A stretch of 64,000 bases of DNA from Bretschneidera sinensis (Eukaryota; Streptophyta; Magnoliopsida; Brassicales; Akaniaceae), in the NCBI GenBank assembly GCA_023935145.1, contig CM043699.1, positions 74,481,138-74,545,137 on the forward strand, written 5' to 3'. Below are positions 21,802 to 32,760 of the stretch, piece by piece (position 1 is the first letter of the stretch; each line of letters opens with the position of its first letter). The position numbers were made by a program, and so were the translations under genes. The notes under the pieces are model-generated. The model saw nothing but the letters and a program-made list of their open reading frames with translations, was not told the DNA's origin and searched no databases.

Positions 21802-23087
21802 TGTTGTGAGTTTTAATTTACTCGCAAGCGCACGAGTCGTTTGCAGTATAGCGTTGTGCAAGTGCGAGGTCGAATCCACAGGGAATTGCGTTGTGAAAAT
21901 ATAATTTTTAATCTAAACTAACTCTATCTTAACCTAGTTCCGAATTTTGAATGATAATTTGTAAAATAAATTAAAACTAAATTAAATTGATTTTAAAACT
22001 AATAATAAAAAGCACTAAGGTTTCCGAATCCACCCCACCGAAGTTAAGCATACATGTTCTAAAAATATAGCCTATCAAAACATTCTATGAATCCAACTAT
22101 AAGACAAAAAACAAAGAATATCCCAACTAAACCAAAAGCACCCGATGTATCCGCTCTTAACAAATCACAAAGGGAATCCAATTTAATTGAAAAGCATTCA
22201 AGGTATCCATCAGATGAAACACAAAGAAAATCCAACAGACAATTTAAACTCAATCAATTATAAGATTAACTCAAATAATTGACAGAACATTTATACTCAA
22301 AATTGTCAGATTTGTACAAGCAAATCTGAACTACTACGCCAAACAACGGTGGGGCTTCATCTTCAACCTTAGCTGAAGAGTCTAGCCACTCATAACTATA
22401 AAACTATAATAAAAAGTGCTAAACATTTAAACTAAAACAACTGAATATAAAGAAATAAATAAACAACTTTACATGGGAGAAATTTCACTCGCTGCCGGGC
22501 GGCGCTTCCCCTCGTGGTAGCAATGCCTTCGGGATCCACCAGAATGCTAGCGGACGTCCACCGGTAAACACCAAAGTGGCTCAGGAATTGTACACTGAAT
22601 GATGAAGTGGAGTGGGTCTTATATAGGCAAATACCACAAGTGGAATGTGTTTCCAATCCGATGTGGGATGTGGGATATAGAAATGTGTTTCCAACCAATG
22701 TGGGATGTTGGATTTAAGTCTTCACATGCCCTTCAAAACTTCTGTTCACGCTGAAATCCTGCACAGCCCGCACAGCCTGACCTTTGTCTACTAAAACGGC
22801 CATAACTTTCTGTAGAAAAATCATTTTTAAGAGCCGTAAAATTCTCCAAAAAATAGACTTCTGGATCTTTCTAAGCATATATGGCTCATATCCTGGTTCG
22901 TCTTGAATCAATACAGTTTAATTTTTAAAGATGATTGATCTGTACGGGCAATTCTGGCAATTTTAGTGAAACTCCTTTCTCAGTGCTTGTAAACCTGAAA
23001 AACAACGAAAACAACTCAAAGTAACAAATTCCTAAGCTAACAAATGTAAATTAGAGGGCCAAAATATGCAATATTTGGCACTCATCA
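21802..23087 (-). repeat. 5' LTR of G3
   Basis: 1286 bp and collinear without indels with the other G3 LTR. TATA on the minus strand at 22619-22625. Confidence 0.92.
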
Positions 23088-23351
23088 TTTCACTTTCTTG
23101 TTCTCTTCTTGGTTTCTTCAAGAACTTGAGGTTTCTTAGAGAGGGTTGCTGGATTGTAAAGAACCATTGATTTAGTGCAGAGAGTTCAGAGGAACTCATG
23201 GTGACGTAGGCTATTGCCGAACCTCGATAACAAATCGTTTATCTTCTTTTCTTTCTTGCTTTCGATTGTTGTATTTCTTTTTACAAGTCATTCTAGACTT
23301 GGATGTTTGGAAGATCACCACCTAGGCATCTTGTGAAGGTGATTTGCAATA
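23088..23351 (+). repeat. 5' LTR of copia A, right part
   Basis: Continues at TTTCACTTTCTTG, matching 28041 onward in the 3' LTR, to the LTR end GATTTGCAATA (canonical CCAACA, mutated). Confidence 0.85.
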
Positions 23352-23352
23352 G

Positions 23353-23364
23353 TGGTATTAGAGC
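23353..23364 (+). promoter_or_regulatory. Primer binding site, initiator-Met tRNA, copia A
   Basis: TGGTATTAGAGC, one mismatch from TGGTATCAGAGC, directly after the 5' LTR. A second TGGTATCAGAG at 23384 lies in a small local repeat. Confidence 0.8.
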
Positions 23365-23724
23365 TAGAGGAGATACCACAGCAGTGGTATCAGAGATTGC
23401 ACAGTTGGGTAACGGAGCAAAAAGAGAAGGTGTCGGAACAAGACTCCAAGAATCGGAGGTCAACTTCTTAGGTGATTCAAGAACGGAGTAAAGATCTATA
23501 ACTGATCATGTTCTTGAAGTGCATCAAGGATGGAGTTCAGATCAATATCTGATCGTGTTCTTGAGGGTTATTTAAGAACATAGTAAAGATCAAGAACTGA
23601 TCGTGTTCTTGAGGTTGATTCAAGAACGGTATTGAGATCAATCTTCGATCTGTGTTCTTGAGGTTTAGAAGAAGTTGGAAAGCATTTGTGGGTGCTGCAT
23701 AAATCAAAGGATCTTCTCCGTAAG
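23365..23724 (+). other. Copia A leader between PBS and gag
   Basis: About 360 bp with no coding signal. It has four repeats of an AAGATC..AACTGATCGTGTTCTTGA type unit (roughly 23490-23670), also seen in the leaders of copia B. Confidence 0.65.
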
Positions 23725-26700
23725 ATGGGTTCAAATTTTGGTATTGAGAAGTTTGATGGAAAGGGAGATTTTTCCCTGTGGAAGTGGAAGATCAAGGCTG
23801 TTCTTATGCAACAGAAAGTGGACTTGGCGATTAGAGAAGATGATGCTTTTCCAGCAAGTACCACGGAGGACCAGCGGAATGAGATGAATAAGATGGCATA
23901 CAGCACCATCTTCTTGCACATGTCAGATAATTTCACAAGGGAGTGCGGAGACTCGGAAGATCCAACTACAATTTGGAAGAAACTAGATGAGTTGTTTCTT
24001 GCCAAGACTCTCCCTAATAAAAGGTATCTTCGTAAACAAATCTTTGCTTTTGAATTTGATCCTAATAAAGAGTTGCAAGATGATCTTGATGCTAAGATAA
24101 GGAGTGCATCAAATGGAGAAGGGATGTTCATTAAAAGAAGGCCAGTAACTCGATATGGCAACAACATCCATAGCTACTATCGGGACAGAGGTAGAGGAGA
24201 GAGCCATGGGAGAGTGCACAACAACTTACATTGCTACTACTAGGACAGAGGTAGAGGAAAGAGCCATGGGAGAGTGCACAACAACATACATGGCTACTAG
24301 CGAGATAGAGGTAGAGGAGAGAGCTATGGGAGAGTGCACAGCAACATACATGGCTACTACCGGGACAGAGGTAGAGGAAAGAGCCATGGTAGAGTGCACA
24401 GTAACATAAATGGCTATTACCGGGATAGAGGTAGAGGAGAGAGCCATAGGAGAGTGCACAGCAAGATGCATGGCTACTATTGGGACAAAGGTAGAGGAGA
24501 GAGCTATGGAAGAGTGCACAGCAACATGTATGGCTACTACTGGGACAGAGGTAGAGGAGAGAGCCATGGGAGAGTGCACAGCAACATGCATAGCTACTAC
24601 CAGGATAGAGGTAGAGGAGAAAGCTATGAGAGATGTTTTTACTACCATAAAGAGGGTCATGTCAAGAAAGATTGCAAGGAGAAGATGAGGGATAGAGGAA
24701 GAAGCCATACCAAGAATGGAGAAGCTTCGGTTGCCAAGATAGAACAGCAAGATGGTGATGTTCTTGTTGTGTGCTCGGATGTGAGCAAGGGGCAAGAAGG
24801 CAGCAGGAAATGGATCTTGGATACCAGGTGCACTCATCACATGTGCCCTCACCGGGATTGGTTCAAGAATTTCAAGGAAACCAATTATGAAAGGGTTTTC
24901 TTGGGGAATGATATTTCTTACCAAGTGAGGGGCACGGGAGACATCCAGGTGAGGATGTTTGATGGAATGACAAAGCTACTGGAAAATGTGAGGTATCTCC
25001 CAGATTTGAGGAGAAATTTGATATCAGTGGGGTAGTTGGATTCCATGGGATACACATGCAAGATAGAGGGAGGAAAGATCAAGGTAGCCAAGGGATCTTT
25101 GGTAGTGATCAAGGCAGCAAGAAATGATTGACTCTATGAGATGATCGGAGAGACAAAAATCAATGATCAAGCAGCAAGCTTGATGGCTGAGATGGATGAG
25201 GTAGCCCTTTGGCACACTTGCTTGGGACATATGAGCGAAGAGGGCCTGCAAGTTCTCAGAAAGGATGGCCTACTTGGTGGAGACAAAGTAGAGGAACTTG
25301 ATTTCTGCGAGTGTTGTGTTCTTGAGAAGCAACACTAGGTCAGCTTCAACACCAGATTGCACAAGTCTAAGGGCATTCTTGACTACATTCATGCAGACCT
25401 TTGGGGACCAGTAAGGATACCAACACAGGGAGGTAACTTTTACTTTCTGTCTTTAATTGATGATTATTTAAGAAAAGTGTGGGTTTATTTGCTTAAAAAT
25501 AAATCAGATGCCTTGGATAAATTAGTGGTGTGGAAAGGGCTGGTAGAGACTCAAATGGGTAGAGTAGTTAAGGGGATAAAAACAGATAATGGCTTAGAAA
25601 TTTTTAACCAAGAACTTGATCAATTCTATAAGTTAAATGGGATTCTAAGACATAAGAAGATTGTGGAAACTCCTCAGCAACGTGGAGTTGCTGAGTGGAT
25701 GAATAAGACCCTTACGGAAAAGGTTAGGTGCATGTTAAATGGATCCGGATTACCTAAATATTTTTAGAGGGAAGCTATGTCTACTGCTGCGTATTTGGTT
25801 AATAGATCACCCTCTAGGGTTGTGTACCATAAGACTCCCGAAGAGATGTGGAGTGGAAAACCCCCTGAGTTGGACAACCTTAGAACTTTTGGGTGTGTTG
25901 CGTATGCATAACAAAAGGATGATAGACTTAGCCCAGGATCTAAAAAATGTGTGTTTTTAGGATATGGGGAAGGGGCTAAGGGATATGGTTATGGTCCTTA
26001 GAGAAAGAAGAATTGAAACTCATTATAATTAGGGATGTTAATTTTAATGAATTGTTATTTCCCTATTTGGAGAAAACTAACCCTGCAGGGGCTAGTGAGC
26101 AAACCAGTTCGGTATTGGTGGAGCATAGCATCAAGGAAGATTCAGTTCAAGTAGAGCAAGGAAGGCAAGATGGTTCAGACCAGATAGAGCCCATTGATGA
26201 ATGCCAAGCTCAGGATACTCATGAGGAGGTTGAACTGGAAGTTGATGATGACGGGAGTCGGACTGACTATCAGCTCACAAGAGACCGGGAAAGAAGGCTA
26301 GTTGGACCACCTTTTAGATATGGTTTTGCGGATGCAGTAGCTCCTTAGACAAAAGGAGAGATGAGTGAACAAGAGACTTACATTGATGCCATGGGATGTA
26401 AAAATTCGCTAAGATGGAAGCTAGCTATAGACGAAGAAATAGATTCTTTGAGGAAGAATAACTTCTGGGAATTGGTGCACATTCCAGGAAATTAGAGAGT
26501 TGTGGATTGTAAGTGGACTTACAAGATCAAAGAAGGGTACCCTCTAGGAGATGAAGTCTGAAACAATGCTAGGCTGGTGGCGAAGGGGTTCACACTAAGA
26601 AGAGACATAGATTTCACAGAAACTTTCTCACCTGAACACAAGGTGGAGAAGATGGTGAGTATCCTCATCTATGTCATTGATGTGCTGTTGGTTCAGAACA

Positions 26701-27281
26701 GCAAGAAGAGGATGGAAAGGTTTACATCTTAACTCAGTGAGGAGTTCGAGAGGAAGGATCTCAGCCTTGCAAAAAAGATCCTTAGGATGAGAATCATCTG
26801 GGAAAGGAAGAGAAACAGGTTAAGGGTATCTTGAGCAATTGGTGCTCTCAACAAATTTGTGAGTAATCCCGAAAAAGAGCGTTGGCTTGGGATGAAGTGG
26901 ATGCTGAGGTACTTGAAGGCTCAGTGGCAGCCGGTGGTAGCACTCATAACAACCGGGGTAGAATGCATATCGGCTACGGAAGCCATAAAGGAGGCTATGG
27001 GGTGCAAAGGGTTGTTGGAAGAGTGGGAGGTCCTAAAAGAGCAGGTGGTTGTGTCTTCGGATAACCAAAGTGCATGGCACTTGTGGAGGAATCTGGTGTT
27101 CCATGAGGGGACGAAGCATATGAATGTTCGGTATCATTACATTCCAAAAAATGGTACGAAAGGATGCATTTATTTTGACAAGAAGACCATAGAGGAAAGT
27201 CCTGTAGATTTAAGCACGAAGGTTCTACCTCTAAGAAGGTCAAATCATTGCCTTGGACTTCTTAGGAATGAAGTCGGTTGA
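23725..27281 (+). pseudogene. Copia A gag-pol remnant (Tork/TNT1-like), decayed
   Basis: Starts at ATG 23725 (MGSNFGIEKFDGKGDFSLW). In one frame follow the gag amino end; a gap where other Tork-type gags have ~80 more residues; the 20-residue repeat array; a CCHC knuckle (CFYYHKEGHVKKDC); protease near 24815 with its active-site DSG changed (ILDTRCTHHM); the integrase zinc domain (25141-25338); and the integrase core with IDDYLRKVW, KTDNGLEI and GVAEWMN (25357-25767). After a frameshift between about 25960 and 26010 come the acidic linker and RT. RT jumps from ETFSPEHK straight to MVSILIYVIDVLLV, so its first half is missing. The RNase H core (DADYAGD type) is also missing; only the tail remains (26859-27281). 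Many stops; not functional. Confidence 0.88.
24165..24640 (+). repeat. 60-bp tandem array inside copia A gag, 8 units
   Basis: Eight units in exact 60-bp register. Each encodes YYRDRGRGESHGRVHSNMHG or a variant, just ahead of the zinc knuckle. Sister copies have three (45460-45630) and four (56400-56635) units. The unit is Arg/Gly/His-rich, so it would extend a basic, RNA-binding-like arm. Units 2 and 3 carry stops (24241, 24298). Confidence 0.93.
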
Positions 27282-27361
27282 TTGATGACTCAAGATGAGT
27301 TTGGATCCTGAAGTTCTCTGTACAATGGTTCGGGTTTAAACACTTAGACAAAGGTAGAGAT

Positions 27362-28305
27362 TGTTGGTATTTGTCTAAGGTTTAAACATGGTTAAGGTTT
27401 AAACAAAAGGTGGAAGAGTGAATTTCAGCATGTTAAAGGAGTGCACACAAGTGTGCGCGACACTTTGGAGCAAGGCAAAGGATGGCACACTAGTGTGTGC
27501 GCTTCAGCACACAAGCTGAAAAATATGTGTGCACTAGTGTGCGCACAGCTGAGAGAGGGCCAGCATCAGTGTGCGCTGCACCTCTCCCTCACCAGCGCCG
27601 CACTGCCCAGCAAGTGATGAAAAAGGTGTTTTCCTAGTGCCACACCGCCCCTTTTTCAGCGCCTAGGTGCTAGGCACACTGATGCACAAATGGACAACTT
27701 GTTTTAGCCTCTTGTTAAGTGCGTGGATGCAAGATTAAAACATATAGGATCACTTAGAATTGATTGATGGCTAAGGTTGATTGCCCATCAAGATCTAAGG
27801 GTGGAGATTGACTTCAAGATAGGTTCAAGAAGTGGTGCACTATATAAAGGGTCACCTAGGTTCAATCTCAAGAGTGTGATAACACAAGAGAGATGTAATG
27901 TAACTTGTGAGACATGTGTGTGAATGAGAGAATTGTATGAGAGTGCAAAGACACAGACATACAAGAGGGACTCATTATAGAGAGGCTGGTTGTAAAGAAG
28001 AGAGAGTAGTATAGAATTAATAGAAAAAATTGTAATAGGTCTATCACTTTCTTGTTCTCTTCTTGGTTTCTTCAAGAACTTGAGGTTTCTTGGAGAGGGT
28101 TGCTGAATTGTAAAGAACCATTGATTTAGTGCAGAGAGTTCAGAGGAACTCGCGGGGACGTAGGCTATTGTCGAACCTCGATAACAAATCGCTTGTCTTA
28201 TTTTCTTTCTTGCTTTCAATTGTTGTATTTCTTTTTACAAGTCATTCTAGACTTGGGTGTTTGGAAGATCACCACTTAGGCATCTTGTGAAGGTGATTTC
28301 TAACA
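27362..28305 (+). repeat. 3' LTR of copia A
   Basis: 944 bp from TGTTGGTATTTG to TCTAACA, followed by the AAATG target duplication. TATATAAA at 27841-27848. A CAC/GTG-rich U3 (27440-27620) contains many short GTGTGCGCAC palindromes. Confidence 0.92.
27841..27848 (+). promoter_or_regulatory. TATA box of copia A 3' LTR
   Basis: TATATAAA followed by GGGTCACC. It is conserved in the 5' LTR (near 17221), while copia B LTRs have TATAAAA at the same place (44297-44303, 58554-58560). Confidence 0.55.
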
Positions 28306-28310
28306 AAATG

Positions 28311-29230
28311 TTTTACCTCATCGTTACAAAATTGAGACACCGCATTCAAAACAACCCTAATTTTCCAAATATTGGGCATCATCGAAAGACAATCACAATA
28401 AGCCCTCCCAATAAGATTTTTCACATTGTTTAGAACAAACATATTCCACACATGATTCCAAATGGGACAACTTGAGCGAGAGCAGCCCCTCTCATTCATT
28501 CCTAATCTCAAATCCTCCACCAATAAATGATATACACCTTTAACTGTAAACAAACCTGAATATGTATAGTGCCAAACTAAACGATCCTCCCAAAAAATAG
28601 TATGTAACAATCAAATTTGCTTCATGAGACATAAACAAATTAAAAAATAAGTCTGAATTCCAAGCACCCAGACCTTCATGCATCAATGAATTCACCATAA
28701 TACAATCTGGATGTGACATATGGGGAGAAACAACTTTAAAAGTCCTAGGCGTGGGCAACCATTTATCATCTCAAATCCATAACCCTATTACCATTACCAA
28801 TCTTCCATATTAACCCCAAGTTTTTAGCTTCCTAAATACTTTTCCTGGTGAAATAAGGCCAATAACACAACCTAGCTTCCAAAAAGGGGCTTTTATGAAA
28901 ATATAGAGCTTTTAAAACTTTGTAAAGGAGGGAATTAGGATTGTTTAACAAACACTACCCTTGTTTCACAAGTATAGCCATGTTAAAACATTGCAAATCC
29001 AAAAATTCCAACCCACTTTAGCTTTTGGTCTGCACAAGTCCTCTTATTTCATCCAATAAATCTTGTGCTCATCTCCTTTGTGACCCCACCAGAACCATTG
29101 CATCAACTTTTGAATTTCATCACATAAAGGAAGGGGCAAATTAAAACAACTCATATCATATGTGGGAATAGCTTGAACAACAGACTTTAATAGTGCCATC
29201 AAAGTAGAGAAGAAGAATTCCTAGCAGCTC
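28311..29230 (-). pseudogene. LINE (L1-type) ORF2 remnant, proximal half
   Basis: Minus-strand translation shows the end of the RT domain (LLKSVVQAIPTYDMSCFNLP, then WFWWG, then KIYWMK), then WLPTPRTFKVVSP, then the zinc-ribbon region with the motif DRLVWHYTYSGLFTVKGVY (28610-28269). Several stops and frameshifts are present. It continues at 10497-10288 beyond copia A. It is distinct from the two LINEs in copia B. Confidence 0.75.
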
Positions 29231-30384
29231 GAACACTTTTCCTTCTTACTTATAAAGGATAAGCTCACTTGCCACTTTTAGACCAGTGATCTTTGAAAAA
29301 TTCTCCGGAGTCATGGTGTCCCCGAAATCAGATAAAACTAGATTATGGGTAGTATCAAATTACTTTTCAGCTTATGCTGAAACAAGAGGAATATTGGGAT
29401 TATGAAAAGTGATAAACTCAATGAAAGTCCCAAGACCAACATTGATGACATGTTCTTGTGCAATATAATCAAATCTGCTATACCATTTAGTCACGTGCTT
29501 TAGACCATTATAGCATTTGATTGGAGGGGGAGCTTGTAAATTATTTCTTTTGGGAGAAATGACAACTATGTTTTCTCAAAAAAAAAATTTGAAGGAAAAA
29601 AATTACCACTCACAATCGTGCAAAAATGGAGTAGTGCCATTCTGGATCAAGCTTTGGAGGTATTTACTGTCTTTTTAGAATCCATGGTTTATGACGTGTG
29701 ATCTTGCAGTTTGCTTGAAGTAGATGATTGGGCATTTTTCTTATTGAAGACATGGAAAAATGGATTGCCTAGAAATAATTTTTAAAAAAAAGAATTCCAA
29801 AAGTGGAAGGGTAACAAGGAAAGCAAGACAAGAAGCTTACCTATCTCAGATAAAAATCTAGAGCAGAGACTACAAAAACTCTCCAAAATACCAAAAAGAA
29901 GAAATTCGAGGATTTTCTCTCAAGAATGGAGTTTAAAAGGTGTGTGGAAAAGTGAAGAAGAACTTGGAGTATTTATTGACAAATCTGGTCAAACTAGCCG
30001 TTAGAGTAAAAAAATTTGAAATTTGAAAAAATATGGCCATTGGGAGCCAACTTGTCCTAGCTAGGAGCCAGTCGGCTACTTATCCCGACCAATTGATTGC
30101 CATTCAAGGTCGGCCGACCCTACTCTAATTTTGTCAAATTTCATCTATTTTTGCTCTATTTTGACTGAACGCAAATCTAATTCAAACAAGAAAAAAAAGT
30201 GAAGAAGATTCCAGTCAAGAGGTATTTCTCAAATGATAGCGCATTCAAAAATTCAGTTAACAATCCGATCAGCAATCTAGATAGTAGTCCGGTCAACAAC
30301 TTGGACAATAGTAAAATCAATCCAAAATTCGAGGTAAAGTCTAACAAAATGTTATTTCCCCAATGGAGTCAACCTCTAAGCCCT
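29231..30384. other. Unassigned sequence
   Basis: No family motif recognised in any frame. A plus-strand frame at 30199-30465 (88 codons, Asn/Ser-rich) has no similarity I can name and runs into the minisatellite, so it is not called. Confidence 0.4.
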
Positions 30385-30900
30385 TATTCCTTAAGGCATC
30401 ACTATAAGCCCTTATTCCTTAAGTCCAAATATCCAAGGAAAAGGATAAACCAAAATACCCAATGAAGTCAAAATTCAGCTTTTCTCCCCACTAGAGTCCA
30501 ATAAAACCTAGTGTAAGCCCTCGTTTTCCTATGGCATCACTATAAGCCCTTATTCCTTAAGGCATCACTATAAGCCCTCATTAAAGTCCTTTAAAAATAT
30601 GTCTCTCAAGGCATCATGTAAGCTCGTGTTCCTTTGAGGAATCACTATAAGCCCTCATTAAGTTCTTTAAACAAGAGTCTCCTAAGGCATCACTATAAGA
30701 CCTTATTCCTTTGAGACATAACTATAAGCCCTCGTTAAATCCTTTAAAACAAAGTCTCCTAAGGCATCAATGTAAGCCTTTGTTTTCGAGGGCATCACTG
30801 TAAGACCTTGTTTCTTTTGAGGCATCACTATAAGCGCTCATTTTCTTCGAGGCATTACTACAAGCCTTTTTTTTCCCTTTAGACATCATTGTAAGCCTGC
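30385..30900. repeat. Degenerate minisatellite, core GGCATCACTATAAGCCC
   Basis: About twelve units with variable spacing (28-48 bp), each starting near GGCATCACTATAAGCCCT. In the middle, short and long units alternate, giving a higher-order period of ~76 bp. It lies 270 bp left of the truncated Sirevirus LTR. It may be the 3' or 5' untranslated part of an unrecognised element. Confidence 0.8.
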
Positions 30901-31152
30901 AGACACCCAATTTCATTCCAAATATTAGAATGGACTGCGTGTGGGGTCTAATGATGAGAAATTAATCCTAATTGAGTTGAACATGGTTAATTGGAGACTT
31001 AAATTTAATTTTAGAGTGGATTAATTACAAAACCTAAACCCACATACTAGCTGGACCCAATAAGAACCTAAATGAGCCAAAAATGATCCAATTTAAATCA
31101 AAGCACAAGCCCAAATACCCCAAAACCATTTCCCACACGCATTGGGCCCTAA

Positions 31153-31241
31153 AATATCGGAATATCTCCAATTTATTAGTGGATTACTTCAGGGAGGTTC
31201 CTTGAAGAGAGTGGACGTAGGGTTGGAGATATTCCGATATT
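31153..31241. repeat. Perfect 19-bp inverted repeat at the Sirevirus LTR edge
   Basis: 31153-31171 (AATATCGGAATATCTCCAA) is the exact reverse complement of 31223-31241, with a 51-bp loop. The right arm belongs to the LTR; the left arm lies at its truncated edge. Confidence 0.85.
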
Positions 31242-31375
31242 GTCGAACCACTATAAACGGAGTTTGCATATTCTCTTCCTTAACTCTTTTATTTAGAAGT
31301 ACATTATTTTGATTATGTGCCTTGCTTATTGAACTATTTTAAAAACTTGCAAGTTGGTTTGAACCTCGGTTTACA
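31173..31375 (+). repeat. 5' LTR of the Sirevirus-type element, last 200 bp
   Basis: Matches 39945-40176 of the 3' LTR (GGTTCCTTGAAGAGAGTGGA, then GGTTTACA end). It also lacks ~45 bp that the 3' LTR has near 40110-40155. Confidence 0.8.
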
Positions 31376-31377
31376 AT

Positions 31378-31389
31378 TGATATAAGAGC
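31378..31389 (+). promoter_or_regulatory. Primer binding site, initiator-Met tRNA, mutated
   Basis: TGATATAAGAGC, two mismatches from TGGTATCAGAGC, two bases after the LTR. Confidence 0.65.
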
Positions 31390-31444
31390 TTCATACTCAA
31401 TTTCAGGCTTAAAATCCTTGATTTGATCCGATAGCATCCAATAG

Positions 31445-32760
31445 CTATAATGAAGGACATTCCTATACTTGACTTTCTTTGTTCAACGGCTCCAACTATA
31501 ATTACTAAAAAAATAGAATGAAAATCTTTGTCAAATGACAAGATTACAATCTATGAAGAGTCATTGAAGAAGGACCTAGAATTCATACAAAAGAAATAAC
31601 CATTGGAGAGATCAATCATACAATGTTTAAACTCAAAATAGAGTTTAATGAAGAGGATTGTAGAATGATTTCTCTGAATAGTAGAGCAACTAGCATGTTA
31701 CATTGCGCTCTAGATATCACTGAATACAATAAAATTTCTGGATGTATTTCAGCTAAAATTTTTTGGGATAAATTACAAGTTACATACGAAGGCTCTAGTG
31801 AAGTTAAAAAATAAAAAATTTATATGCTAGTGTCCGAATATGAATCTTTCAAAATGTCTCCCAATGAAACTATTTCTCAAATGCACTCACGTTTTACTAC
31901 CATTGTTAACGGTTTAAAGCTTTTTGGTAGGAACATTGAGGAATTTGAACTAACGAAGAAGATCTTAAGGTCTTTGCCATCCACTTAGAAAGCAAAGAAG
32001 ACGGCCATAACAGAGGCCAAAGATCTCAACAAACTTGATGTTGAAACACTCCTCAGATCACTATTAACATATGAGATGGAAGAAACGAATCCCATTGTTA
32101 ACGATGATAAGAAGAATAGAAACTTGATTGCTCTGAAAGCCTCTACGAGCAACAAAGAGGAAAAAAAGGAAAAAAGAGAATGAGAGCAACAAAGAAGATG
32201 GTGAGATAGCATTAATCACCAAAAGGTTTCACAAGTTCTTGAAAAAGAGCAAGAAACCTTACACAAAGGATTCCACTAAAAAAAGGGAACCTTTTGTGTG
32301 TTTTGGTTGCAAGAAGCCCGACCCCATCAAGGCCGATTTCCCAACAATGAGCAAACCATTTGATAGCTTCAAAAAGAAATCCATAATTGCAACCACATTT
32401 AGTGATGACAAAAAAGAAGAAACTTCATACAATGAAGTTGGATACAAGGAGATTGCCAACCTATGCTTGATGGCAATCGACGATGAAAATGAGGTATCAA
32501 TTTCTTCCCCTTCTAATAATAATAACACTGTTAGTAGTAGTGAAGAATTAATTAAAGTAATAAATGAGATGCATGAAGAATTGAAGAAATTCGATTCTAG
32601 AAATATGGCCCTCAAGAAGGAAGTCTCATCTCTTTCTAAAGAGATTGAAGGCTTAAAGGAAGAAAAAGAAAAACTATCTTTCATTCTTTATAACTCTTCA
32701 CAAGATTTTCTAAAAAATGAAAATGATGTTTTAAATAAAAAAAATAATGGAATTGAATAG
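31445..32760 (+). pseudogene. Sirevirus-type gag remnant
   Basis: 31623-31814 and the following frame carry FWDKLQVTYEGSSEVKK, then KMSPNETISQMHSRFTTIVN, then KKILRSLPST and AITEAKDLNKLDVETLLRSL, a typical Sirevirus/UBN2-type gag. After a frameshift near 32180 the frame 32239-32760 holds a damaged zinc knuckle (CFGCKKPDPIKADFP), an acidic Ser-rich stretch and a coiled coil (LKKEVSSLSKEIEGLKEEKE). The amino end before 31620 is too degraded to place. It would have packaged genomic RNA. Confidence 0.8.

Larger units (their letters stand above)
17425..23087 (-). mobile_element. Athila-type non-autonomous Ty3/gypsy copy G3, youngest and unbroken
   Basis: Two 1286-bp LTRs (17425-18710 and 21802-23087) of equal length differ at about 23 positions by eye (~1.8%). 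The flanks are CTTCA on the left and TTTCA on the right, a 5-bp target duplication with one mismatch. PBS at 21779-21795, PPT at 18711 and a continuous 567-codon ORF. It is complete as a non-autonomous element. Confidence 0.93.
10503..28305 (+). mobile_element. Copia element A (Tork/TNT1-like, non-autonomous) with G2 and G3 nested in its 5' LTR
   Basis: Starts TGTTGGTATTTGTC and ends TCTAACA, flanked by a perfect 5-bp target duplication AAATG (10498-10502 and 28306-28310). PBS for initiator-Met tRNA at 23353. The internal region keeps gag, protease and integrase remnants, but RT lacks its first half and the RNase H core is gone, as in the sister copies in element B. The host site is an old LINE. 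Confidence 0.9.

Noticed and set aside
24165..24640. Regularly spaced repeats that could be taken for a CRISPR array
   Set aside because: The whole 60-bp unit repeats with no unique spacers, it is in gag frame, and sister gags have the same array; the genome is a plant.
24226..24924. Long minus-strand frame (232 codons) and alternative plus frames over the gag repeats
   Set aside because: The 60-bp period keeps every frame open. Only the gag frame joins known domains on both sides.
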